Assembly: GCA_963817035.1 (NCBI GenBank)
Contig: CAWFMM010000004.1
Coordinates: forward strand, 1,860,001 to 1,924,000
DNA: 64,000 nucleotides
Origin: AC-49 sp963817035
GTDB lineage: Bacteria; Actinomycetota; Thermoleophilia; Solirubrobacterales; Solirubrobacteraceae
Direction: 5' to 3'
Each line of letters begins with the position of its first letter. Position 1 is the stretch's first letter. A program made the translations under genes and the position numbers. Below the pieces are notes generated by a model. It was not told where the DNA came from and ran no database searches. It saw nothing but the letters and a program-made list of their open reading frames with translations. Below are positions 54,996-62,991 of this stretch, in pieces.

Positions 54996-55517
54996 TCAAC
55001 ACGACCACGAGCCAAAATGTTCCACTTGCACGCTCCCTGCCGGAGCGGCGCCCCGGCCACGTGGAGCGCCCGATGCGGCGATCAGCCGCTCGGCCAGCCA
55101 GAGGTCATACGGCCACGAACCGCCGGTCTGGGAGCGCCGGGCGATCATCACCCCTTCCCCCCCACCGACCGCCTCGAGGTCGGTCCAGCGAGCCGACGGA
55201 CCGAGCGCATGGAGCGCCTCGAGGACCGCAATCGGCGCGTGCTCGGAGGCGTGTAGACGGCCGCCCCAGGCGCCCGCGCGGAACTCCGCGACCGGTGTTC
55301 CGACTGTCGTTACCGACAGGCCCTGACCGACGTCGATGCGCACGCGATGCTCACCGCGCCGGCCTTCGAGCACCCACGCTCCGTCGGGCAGGTCGATGCT
55401 GCGCCGCAGCCCGAGCGCGGCGATGCCGACCTCGGGGTAGTCGGTCAGTGCGAGCGCCTGCACGAGCTGCGTGCGCGGCAGTGCGGAGGCATCAGAGATG
55501 TGCGAAAGCGACAGCAT
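54996..55517 (-). CDS. Hypothetical protein
   Basis: 173 residues, no signal peptide and no TM. Recognisable only as an alpha/beta protein: LPRTQLVQALALTDYPEVGI, WVLEGRRGEHRVRIDVGQGL, HASEHAPIAVLEALHALGPS and a last helix LWLAERLIAA. Codon use is like that of neighbours and it fills the space between two secreted-protein genes on the same strand. No family can be named. Confidence 0.55.
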   Translation of the reverse strand: MLSLSHISDASALPRTQLVQALALTDYPEVGIAALGLRRSIDLPDGAWVLEGRRGEHRVRIDVGQGLSVTTVGTPVAEFRAGAWGGRLHASEHAPIAVLEALHALGPSARWTDLEAVGGGEGVMIARRSQTGGSWPYDLWLAERLIAASGAPRGRGAAPAGSVQVEHFGSWSC

Positions 55518-55566
55518 GTCCCCATCGTTGCGCCCAGCAACGGGGGTGTCAGTGTCAGATCGGTCT

Positions 55567-56154
55567 CTATCCGGTCGCGGTGGTGATCGAGCGCAGCTTC
55601 AGCGTCGAGACCGCGGGGGCGTTCGGGGCGGCGTCGATGCAACTGACCTTGTCGCAGCCGGCCTCGGTCGTTTCGACCGAGAACGCGATCGTCGCGGGGC
55701 GGGCGATCGCGCTCTGGGCGAAGCGCAGCGTGACGTTGTGCTCGCTGGAACGGGTCAGCGTCGCCGGCCCGACGAGCTGCGGAAGCTGGTTGGGGCGCGT
55801 CTTCATGATCGTCGCGCGCAGCGCGTCGCCGATGGCGTTGGCGGTCACGCAGAGCAGGTAATCGGGCGGGCTGGCGCTCGCCACGGTGACCGTCCACATG
55901 TTCAGGCAGATCGAGCCGGGCGGGCCGGTCCGCGAGCGTAGGTCCGTCGGTGCGAAATCGTTGTCGGTCGTGATCGATGCGCGGAGCTGGCCACCCGCAG
56001 CACGCCCGAACGTGACGCGGGTCAGATCGAAGCCGTTGTCGGACGTGTCGCCGCTGTGGTCGGTGACGACCGCCGTCTTGCCGACGGTCGGCGATGTGGT
56101 TGCCGCCCAGGCGCCGGTCGCGAGCACGCAGAGCGCCGCGAGGATGGCGAGCAT
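55567..56154 (-). CDS. Secreted protein of unknown function
   Basis: 195 residues from ATG 56154, which follows GGGGA closely; the frame is open upstream to 56244 with a basic stretch that does not look like a signal. Residues 1-18 form a Sec signal (MLAILAALCVLATGAWA). The body is beta-rich: TVGKTAVVTDHSGDTSDNGF, DLTRVTFGRAAGGQLRASIT, and several Cys (SICLN, LLCVT, GCDKVSCIDA). Repeated beta pattern suggests a sandwich. No family known. It begins the same-strand row of secreted proteins. Confidence 0.65.
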   Translation of the reverse strand: MLAILAALCVLATGAWAATTSPTVGKTAVVTDHSGDTSDNGFDLTRVTFGRAAGGQLRASITTDNDFAPTDLRSRTGPPGSICLNMWTVTVASASPPDYLLCVTANAIGDALRATIMKTRPNQLPQLVGPATLTRSSEHNVTLRFAQSAIARPATIAFSVETTEAGCDKVSCIDAAPNAPAVSTLKLRSITTATG

Positions 56155-56266
56155 TCCCCGACTTGCGCGACGACCGACGGATTGTGTGCACCTCCGCACA
56201 ATGCAGATGATGACGATCCCGGCCCCGCGGCGTCGCATTTGCAATCCCCCGCTCAGCGGGGGCCGG

Positions 56267-56680
56267 TTACTCGGTCAGCGCGCGCGCGGCGTCGGCGATC
56301 TGCTCAGGGTCTCCCGGCCCCGGCACCCACGGCAGCCGCAGCGGGTCGCCCTTGTAGCGCGGAATCACGTGGATGTGGAAGTGAAAGACGGTCTGCCAGG
56401 CGTCGGAGCCGCACGAGTTGATGAGGTTGACGCCGTCGGCGTGCAGCGCCTCCTTGACCCGCCCGGCGAGGCGCTGAGCGGCGTGGATACACGCGACTAG
56501 GTCGTCGGTCTCGATGCTGAGCAGGTCCTGGGCGTGGGCGCGCGGAATGACCAGCGCGTGACCCGGCGTGGCCGGGTTGATGTCCATGAAGCTGATCGTG
56601 CGGTCGTCCTGGGCAACGACCCCGGACGGAATCTCTCCGGCGACGATCTTGCAGAACAGGCATTCGGGGTCGCGGGCCAT
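56267..56680 (-). CDS. HIT-family nucleotide hydrolase/transferase
   Basis: 137 residues from ATG 56680. N-terminal zinc-type start PECLFCKIVAGEIPSGVVAQ, then FMDINPATPGHALVIPRAHA and the histidine triad FHFHIHVIPRYKGD (HxHxHxx). This is the Hint/Hinta-like branch, which splits AMP from lysyl- or other phosphoramidates. Follows the CCA-adding enzyme gene by 10 nt on the same strand. Confidence 0.9.
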   Translation of the reverse strand: MARDPECLFCKIVAGEIPSGVVAQDDRTISFMDINPATPGHALVIPRAHAQDLLSIETDDLVACIHAAQRLAGRVKEALHADGVNLINSCGSDAWQTVFHFHIHVIPRYKGDPLRLPWVPGPGDPEQIADAARALTE

Positions 56681-56690
56681 GGCGCAGACC

Positions 56691-58088
56691 CTATGTCTCT
56701 GACAGCGTTCGGGCCAGCGCGACCGCCTCGTCGCGCGTGGCGACCTCGCCGGCGAAGCGGGCCTCGGCGATCTGGGCCAACATCGAGCCGAGCTGTGGGC
56801 CGGGATCGATCGCCAGCTCGCGCGCCAGCTCATCGCCGCGGATCAACGGCTCGGGAGTCGGCGCGGCCCGCCAGCGCAGGCTCTCACCGAGCAGCTCCCG
56901 AGCGACATCGAGGTGCTTGGCGATTGCCTCGTCGGCGTTGCGACCGCGGGTGGCGAGCCGGTCGGCGACGCTGAGCAGGGTCACGTCGACCTCGACCGGG
57001 TCGCAGGTCGTCACGTAGCCGTAGACGGCGCGCCGCGAGAGCGGGCGCTGGTGGACGAGGAAGCCGAGGCGCAGGTGGTGCTGGGCCAGCGCGGCGACGT
57101 GCGCCTTGAGGCGCTCACTGGTCCGCAGGCGGGTCAGCGCGGCACGCGACATCTCGGCGCCGAGGCGATCGTGGCCCATGAATGTCACGCGCCCTTCGGC
57201 GGTGTGTGCGCGCGTCGCGGGCTTGCCGACGTCGTGCAGCAGCGCGCCGAAGCGCAGCGCGGTGCCGCGATCGAGCTCATCGGCCAGCGGTTCGGCGAGC
57301 AAGGCCTTGACGGCGTCGGCGTGCTCGTCGGAGCCGAGCGCGGCGGCGGGATCGCGCTGCAGCGCGATCGTCTGCTCGAGCACGGCGAGCGTGTGGTCAT
57401 GGACGTCGAGGTGGTGATACGCGTTCTGCTCGATTCCGCGCAGCGCTGTGAGCTCGGGCAGGACGACCGCGGTCAAGCCGAGGTCGTCCATCAACGTGAG
57501 GCCGTCCAGAGCCCCGTCGCCCGCCAGCAGTCGCCGCAGCTCGACGAAGACCCGCTCCTGGGCGACTTCGGCGACACCAGGGGCGTGGTCGCGGGCGGCG
57601 CTCGCGGTCGCCGGATCAACCGAGAGCTCGAGCTCGCAGGCCAGCCGCGCCAGGCGCAGCACGCGCAGCGGGTCGTCGGCGAAGGAGCGCGGGCTGACCA
57701 TCCGCAGAAGCCGGGCGTCGAGGTCGGCGAGCCCGCCGTGCGGGTCGACCGGGTCGCCGCCCGCGAGCGGGCGGGCGATCGCGTTGATCGTGAAGTCGCG
57801 CAGGTCGAGATCGGCCGACAGCGTGCCGCCGCGCAGCGAGGACACGTCGATCTGCCAGGCGCGATCGACCGCCATGACGCGCCAGGCCCCGAATTCGTCA
57901 GAGAGCTCGAACGCCGGGCCCCGCGAGGCGCGGCGCAGCCGCTGGGCGACCACGGCGGCGTCGGCGTCGACGACGAGGTCCAGGTCGACGATCTCGCGGC
58001 CGAGCAGCTCGTCGCGGACCGCGCCGCCGACGACCCACGCCGACTCGCCGGACAGCGCCTCGCGAGCGACGGTCAGCGCGTCGCTCAC
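56691..58088 (-). CDS. cca: CCA tRNA nucleotidyltransferase / poly(A) polymerase family protein with HD domain
   Basis: 465 residues from GTG 58088, whose GTGA overlaps the alr stop. N-terminal head: WVVGGAVRDELLGREIVDLD with the metal-binding DLDLVVD pair; then DLRDFTINAIARPL, PRSFADDPLRVLRLARLACE (the RRD-type motif) and helices. Residues about 245-370 form an HD phosphohydrolase domain (HDHTLAVL, LLHDVGKPATRAH, FMGHDRLGAE). It adds CCA to tRNA 3' ends, which fits the three tRNA genes here that lack encoded CCA. A poly(A) polymerase role is the alternative. Confidence 0.85.
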   Translation of the reverse strand: MSDALTVAREALSGESAWVVGGAVRDELLGREIVDLDLVVDADAAVVAQRLRRASRGPAFELSDEFGAWRVMAVDRAWQIDVSSLRGGTLSADLDLRDFTINAIARPLAGGDPVDPHGGLADLDARLLRMVSPRSFADDPLRVLRLARLACELELSVDPATASAARDHAPGVAEVAQERVFVELRRLLAGDGALDGLTLMDDLGLTAVVLPELTALRGIEQNAYHHLDVHDHTLAVLEQTIALQRDPAAALGSDEHADAVKALLAEPLADELDRGTALRFGALLHDVGKPATRAHTAEGRVTFMGHDRLGAEMSRAALTRLRTSERLKAHVAALAQHHLRLGFLVHQRPLSRRAVYGYVTTCDPVEVDVTLLSVADRLATRGRNADEAIAKHLDVARELLGESLRWRAAPTPEPLIRGDELARELAIDPGPQLGSMLAQIAEARFAGEVATRDEAVALARTLSET

Positions 58089-59161
58089 GGAATCGGGTCC
58101 CGCGGCACGCGCGGGCTCAGGCCGCACGTGATCTCGTAGTTGATCGTCTGCAATCGAGCCGCCAGTTCCTCGCTCGTGATGCGGTCGGTGTCCTGCGCGC
58201 CGATGAGCACGGCCTCGTCGCCGACGCTCACGCCGCTGTCGAGGCCGAGTTCGACGGTGATGTTGTCCATCGAGACCGTGCCGACGAGCGGAAATCGCCG
58301 CCCGCCGATCAGGACCTCGGCGTTGTTGGACAGACCGCGGCGCACCCCGTCGCCGTAGCCGATCGGCAGCGTGGCGATCTCGGTCGGCGCCTCGGCGATG
58401 AAGCGCCGCCCGTAGCCCGCGCTCTCCCCTACGGCGCACGGCTTGACCGCCGCGACCCACGAGCGCAGCGCGAGCACCGGAGTCAGCCCGCGCTCGGCTG
58501 GATCGACGCCGAACGGGTCAAGGCCGTAGAGGGCGACGCCGGGGCGCACCATGTCAAAATGCGAGCCTGGCTCACGGAACACCGCGGCCGAGTTGGCGGC
58601 GTGGACGGTCGCGGCTGGGGCCTGGGCGATCCAGTCGCGGAAGCGCTGGAGCTGTTGGGGAAAGAAGGTGTCGCCGCGCTCGTCGGCGGTGGCGAAGTGG
58701 GTCATCAGGCCGGCGAGCTCGAGCTGCGGGCTCCCGGCGACGAGCTGGGCGACGCGCGACGCCTCCTGGGGGTCGCGGGTCCCCAGCCGGCCCATGCCGG
58801 TGTCGAGTTTGACGTGAACCCGGGTGCCGGCCGGAAGCTTGGCCACGAAGGACTCGCGCCAGGCGACGATCTCCGCGCCCGCCGCTGTCGCGATCGCCAG
58901 CTCCTCGTCGCTCAGCGCGCCCATGACGAGGATCGGCGCGGCGATGCCCGCGGTGCGCAGTTCGGCGGCCTCGCGGGCACCCGCGACGGCAAGCATGTCG
59001 GCGCCCGCCGCCAGAACGGCGTGGGCGACCGGCCCGGCGCCATGACCGTAGGCGTCGGCCTTGACCACCGCGCACAGCGCGCCGTTCGGCGCCGCCGCCC
59101 TCAGAACCGCAACGTTGGCGCGGACGGCGGCGAGGTCGACGGTGGCGGCTGCGCGCAGCAT
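58085..59161 (-). CDS. alr: Alanine racemase
   Basis: 358 residues from ATG 59161, 2 nt after the NAD(P)HX enzyme stop. PLP-binding AVVKADAYGHGAGPVAHAV with Lys34, the TIM-barrel part DTGMGRLGTR and ANSAAVFREPGSHFDMVRPG, and the second domain with ESAGYGRRFIAEAPTEIATL (Tyr as the second base) and VSMDNITVELG. It makes D-alanine for peptidoglycan. A cell-wall cluster context (glmS, glmM) agrees. Confidence 0.93.
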   Translation of the reverse strand: MLRAAATVDLAAVRANVAVLRAAAPNGALCAVVKADAYGHGAGPVAHAVLAAGADMLAVAGAREAAELRTAGIAAPILVMGALSDEELAIATAAGAEIVAWRESFVAKLPAGTRVHVKLDTGMGRLGTRDPQEASRVAQLVAGSPQLELAGLMTHFATADERGDTFFPQQLQRFRDWIAQAPAATVHAANSAAVFREPGSHFDMVRPGVALYGLDPFGVDPAERGLTPVLALRSWVAAVKPCAVGESAGYGRRFIAEAPTEIATLPIGYGDGVRRGLSNNAEVLIGGRRFPLVGTVSMDNITVELGLDSGVSVGDEAVLIGAQDTDRITSEELAARLQTINYEITCGLSPRVPRDPIP

Positions 59162-59163
59162 CC

Positions 59164-60678
59164 TCAGCCCGCCAGCACGATCGGGATCGCGGTGATGACG
59201 TCTGACGCGATCACGCCGTCGGCGCCGAGCCGGTCGGCCGCGCGGCGGCCGGCCAGGGCGTGCAGGCGCACCGCGGCGCACGCCGCGGTGTAGGGGTCCA
59301 TCGCCTTGGCCAGGAGCGCACCAAGGATGCCGCTGAGGACATCGCCGGTGCCGGCGGTGGCCAGCGCCGGCGTCGCGCCCGGAGAGACGGCGACCGCACC
59401 GTCGGGCGCCACGATGAGCGTGTCGTCGCCCTTGAGCACGATCGTCGCGCCCGATCGCGCCGCGGCGTCGCGAGCGTGATGCAGGCGCCGCGCCTTGATC
59501 TGGGCGCTCTCGATCCCCAGCAGCCGGCCGAGCTCGCCCTCGTGCGGGGTGAGCACGGTCGGCGCCGTGCGCTGCTTGAGGTCGCCGAGACGCTGCGCGT
59601 GGGCGTTGAGTGCGTCGGCGTCGATCACCGTCGGGACCTCGGAGCGCCGCGCCACCTCGCGCGCGAACGCGACCGCGCCGTCGCCGCGACCGAGCCCGGG
59701 CCCGAGCACGAGCGCGCCGCCGCGGCCGGTCAGCTCGATCACCTCGTCGACACCGTCGGCCGTGTGCTGGCCGTCGGCGTCGGGCAGGCCGCGGGTCATC
59801 GGTTCGAGCAGCCGTAGTTCGAAGACCATCTCGGTCGACGCGGGCACGCATGCCGTGACGTAGCCGGCGCCCGCGCGCATCGCCGCCTCGCTGGCCAGGC
59901 ACGCCGCACCGGTCAGCCCGCGGCTGCCGCCGGCGACGAGCACATAGCCGCTGATGAACTTCGTCGAGTTGCCGGTGCGTCGCGGGATCTCGTCGAGGAT
60001 CGTGTCGCGCAGCAGGCCGACATCCGGCGGATCGACCGGCGCACCCGACGGGATCGCGATGTCGATGATCCGCACGCTGCCGCTGTGCGACTTGCCCGGG
60101 TTGATCCACAGGCCCGGCTTGGCCGCGTGGAACGTCGCCGTCGCTGTGGCATCGACCGCGACGCCGGCGCTCTCGCCGGTCGACGCGTCGACGCCGCTGG
60201 GAACGTCGGCGGCGATCACCGGGGCGTCGAGCGCGGCGAGCGCCGCAATCGCCTCGGCGGACGGCTCGCGCGGCACCCCTTCGAAGCCGGTCCCGAGGAT
60301 CGCGTCGATCGCGACCGCCGCACCGGCCAGCACGTCGTAGGACCACGCCACCGGCGGCTCGCCGGGCAGGCGCTCGAGGTTGGCCTTCGGATCGGCCTGA
60401 AGGTCGTCGGCCGCGCCGAGCAGGACGACGCGCACCTCACGCCCGGCGTCGCGCAGCAGTCGCGCGGCGACGAGTCCATCACCGCCGTTGTTGCCCTTGC
60501 CGCAGATCGCGACGACGAGCCCGTCGGGGACGATCTCGTCGACGAGGCGCGCCAACCCGGCGCCCGCGAGCTCCATCAACTCGTACGACGCGATCCCCTG
60601 ATCGTCGATCGCCCAGCGATCGGTCGCGCGCATCCGCGGCGCGTCGGGCAGCGGCTGGAGCCATGCGGGCAGGCTCAC
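59164..60678 (-). CDS. nnr: Bifunctional NAD(P)HX epimerase / ADP-dependent NAD(P)HX dehydratase
   Basis: 504 residues. The N-terminal YjeF-type epimerase domain (1-215) has MRATDRWAIDDQGIASYELM and VAICGKGNNGGDGLVAARLL. The C-terminal kinase-like domain (about 225-504) has VLTPHEGELGRLLG and the active-site loop ATAGTGDVLSGILGALLA near residue 445. Together they repair NADH and NADPH damaged by hydration. Standard length for the fused form. The stop is 2 nt from alr and the start overlaps acpS by 4 nt. Confidence 0.93.
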   Translation of the reverse strand: MSLPAWLQPLPDAPRMRATDRWAIDDQGIASYELMELAGAGLARLVDEIVPDGLVVAICGKGNNGGDGLVAARLLRDAGREVRVVLLGAADDLQADPKANLERLPGEPPVAWSYDVLAGAAVAIDAILGTGFEGVPREPSAEAIAALAALDAPVIAADVPSGVDASTGESAGVAVDATATATFHAAKPGLWINPGKSHSGSVRIIDIAIPSGAPVDPPDVGLLRDTILDEIPRRTGNSTKFISGYVLVAGGSRGLTGAACLASEAAMRAGAGYVTACVPASTEMVFELRLLEPMTRGLPDADGQHTADGVDEVIELTGRGGALVLGPGLGRGDGAVAFAREVARRSEVPTVIDADALNAHAQRLGDLKQRTAPTVLTPHEGELGRLLGIESAQIKARRLHHARDAAARSGATIVLKGDDTLIVAPDGAVAVSPGATPALATAGTGDVLSGILGALLAKAMDPYTAACAAVRLHALAGRRAADRLGADGVIASDVITAIPIVLAG

Positions 60679-61034
60679 GTCGAGACCGCCAGAGCGACCG
60701 CGCCGGCCGTCGTCTGCGTGTGAGTCAAGGAGATCGACACGCTGACGCCGAGCTCGTCGGCTCGCTGGGCCATCGCGCCGCTCAGGCGCAGTTCAGGCGC
60801 AGTGCCGGTCGCCACGACCTCGACCTCCTGCCAGCTCCACGCATCCATCGCCAGCGCCTTGGCGACCGCCTCCTTGGCGCAGAACCGCGCGGCGAGGTGC
60901 TCCCCGGGTCGCACCCGACCCTCGGCGTACGCGCGCTCGCCGTCGGTGAACAGCCGCTGCGCGAGCGCCGGGCGACGCTCCAATGCGCGCTCCAGCCGCT
61001 CGATCTCCAGCAGGTCGATCCCCACCCCGGTCAT
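60675..61034 (-). CDS. acpS: Holo-[acyl-carrier-protein] synthase
   Basis: 119 residues, the usual length. MTGVGIDLLEIERLERALER, HLAARFCAKEAVAKAL (magnesium and CoA site) and VSISLTHTQTTAGAVALA are AcpS signatures; the active trimer is known for this size class. It transfers phosphopantetheine to ACP. ATGA overlap with the NAD(P)HX gene. Confidence 0.93.
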   Translation of the reverse strand: MTGVGIDLLEIERLERALERRPALAQRLFTDGERAYAEGRVRPGEHLAARFCAKEAVAKALAMDAWSWQEVEVVATGTAPELRLSGAMAQRADELGVSVSISLTHTQTTAGAVALAVST

Positions 61035-61075
61035 GGACGTGAGGCTACCCGGGGCGCAGGCCGGAGCGGGCGACG

Positions 61076-62962
61076 CTACTCGACCGTGACGGTCTTGGCC
61101 AGGTTGCGCGGCTGGTCGACGTTCAGCCCGCGCTTGCGGGCGATCGCGTAGGCGAGGAGCTGCAGCGGGACGACGGCCAGCAGGGGCTGGAGCATCCAGT
61201 CAATCGACGGGACGCGTAGGACCTGGGCGGAGTGCTGTTCGATCTCCTCGTTGTTGTCCGACGCGACGGCGATGACATGGGCGCCGCGGGCGGCGACTTC
61301 CTGCATGTTGGAGACCATCTTCTCCAGCACCGGGGAGTCGGTCGCCACGCAGATCACGGGCGTGCGCTCGTCGAGCAGGGCGATCGGGCCGTGCTTCATC
61401 TCGCCGGCCGCGTAGGCGTCGGTCGAGATGTACGAGATCTCCTTGAGCTTGAGTGCGCCCTCGAGCGCGACAGCCAGGCCGATGTGGCGCCCGAGATACA
61501 GAAAGAACGTGGCCTCCCAATGGCGCTCGGTCGCCACGAGCAACTCGCCCGCCGGCTCGCCGTTCTCGTCGGTCAGGCTGGCGACGGTCGCCTCCATCGC
61601 CGACGGCAGGTGCTTCATGTCGGCGATCAGCTTGGTGATCCGGTCGGGCGGGATCGTCTGGTGCAGCTCGGCGAGCTTCAGCGCGAGCAGATACATCACC
61701 GCGACCTGACAGACGAACGTCTTCGTTGCCGCGACACCGACCTCGAGGCCCGCTCGCGTGAACAGCGTCCCGTCGGCGTCGCGCGTGGCCTGCGAGCCCA
61801 TCACGTTGGTGATCGCCAGCACGGTCGCGCCCGCCTCGGCGGCGACGCGCATCGCCGCCAGCGTGTCGGCCGTCTCACCCGACTGGGTGATCCCGATGAC
61901 CAGGTCGCCCGGGCCGGCCATCACGCGGCGGTAGCGGTACTCCGAGGCGATCGCCATCCCGACCGGCATCCGCGCCCACTCCTCGATCGCGTAGGACCCG
62001 ATCAGTCCGGCGTGGTAGGAGGTCCCGCAGGCGACGATCGTGATCCGCTCGATCCCGGCCAGCAGCGACTCGTCGAGCGCGCCCTCGTCGTTCAGATCGA
62101 TGCGGTCACCGTGGGCGGCGCGGTCGAAGATCGTCTCGGCCAGTGCGTCGGCCTGCTCGTGGATCTCCTTGAGCATGAACGTCTCGTAGCCGCCCTTCTC
62201 GGCGGTGTCCTCATCCCAGGTGATCTCCTCGATCTGGCGATCGAGGACCGTGCCGTCGGCCTGGATGAACGTCGTATGGTGCGGGGTGATCGCGACGATC
62301 TCGCCGTTCTCGATGTACTGGACGCGGCGGGTCTCCTTGAGGAACGCGGGGATCGCCGAGGCGAGGAACGTCTCGCCGTCGCCGCGCCCGACGATCAGCG
62401 GGCACTCGCGCCGCGCGCCGACCAGCAGCTCGGGCTCCTTGAGGCTCATCGCGACGAAGGCGAAGTGCCCGCGCAGCTCGGCGTAGGCGGCGCGGACGGC
62501 CTCGAGCAGCGTGCCCTGGGCGAGATGATGGGAGACGAGGTGGGCGATGACCTCGGCGTCGGTCTCCGAGGTGAAGACCGCGCCCATGTCGCTGAGCCGG
62601 CGCCGCAGCTCAACGTAGTTCTCGACGATCCCGTTGACGACGACGTGGACGCTGTCGTCCGTGTCGCCGTGCGGATGGGCGTTGGCCTCGTTGACCCGTC
62701 CGTGGGTCGCCCAGCGCGTGTGCCCGATCCCGGTCGTCGCCGTGCGCGAGGCGACCGCGACGCCGCCACCCTGCTCGCGCTGCTGCGCGACCGCGCCGAC
62801 GAGGTTGGCGAGGTTGCCGACGGCGCGCACCGACTCGATGTCGTCGCCGACGATCACCGAGATGCCCGCGGAGTCATAGCCGCGGTATTCGAGCTTCTGA
62901 AGCCCGGCCAGAAGAAGGTCCTGGACCGGCCGATTGCCGACGTAGCCGACGATGCCGCACAT
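61076..62962 (-). CDS. glmS: Glutamine-fructose-6-phosphate aminotransferase (isomerising)
   Basis: 628 residues. Nucleophile Cys2 in MCGIVGYVGNRPVQDLL, GHTRWATHGRVNEANAHPH in the glutaminase domain (1-240), then two SIS domains with ACGTSYHAGLIGSYAIEEWA and TQSGETADTLAAM, and the standard C-terminus QPRNLAKTVTVE. It makes glucosamine-6-phosphate for peptidoglycan. GGAGG stands just before the start. It lies downstream of glmM on the same strand (29 nt gap). Confidence 0.95.
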   Translation of the reverse strand: MCGIVGYVGNRPVQDLLLAGLQKLEYRGYDSAGISVIVGDDIESVRAVGNLANLVGAVAQQREQGGGVAVASRTATTGIGHTRWATHGRVNEANAHPHGDTDDSVHVVVNGIVENYVELRRRLSDMGAVFTSETDAEVIAHLVSHHLAQGTLLEAVRAAYAELRGHFAFVAMSLKEPELLVGARRECPLIVGRGDGETFLASAIPAFLKETRRVQYIENGEIVAITPHHTTFIQADGTVLDRQIEEITWDEDTAEKGGYETFMLKEIHEQADALAETIFDRAAHGDRIDLNDEGALDESLLAGIERITIVACGTSYHAGLIGSYAIEEWARMPVGMAIASEYRYRRVMAGPGDLVIGITQSGETADTLAAMRVAAEAGATVLAITNVMGSQATRDADGTLFTRAGLEVGVAATKTFVCQVAVMYLLALKLAELHQTIPPDRITKLIADMKHLPSAMEATVASLTDENGEPAGELLVATERHWEATFFLYLGRHIGLAVALEGALKLKEISYISTDAYAAGEMKHGPIALLDERTPVICVATDSPVLEKMVSNMQEVAARGAHVIAVASDNNEEIEQHSAQVLRVPSIDWMLQPLLAVVPLQLLAYAIARKRGLNVDQPRNLAKTVTVE

Positions 62963-62991
62963 GGGTTGCCTCCTTGTGTGGCTGAAGGATT

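Noticed and set aside
58085..60346. 753-codon minus-strand open frame
   Set aside because: Only the part from 59161 is alanine racemase; upstream it is a frame shadow of the NAD(P)HX enzyme.
62963..62991. glmS ribozyme in front of glmS
   Set aside because: Only 29 nt separate glmM and glmS, too short for the ribozyme, which is known mainly from Firmicutes.
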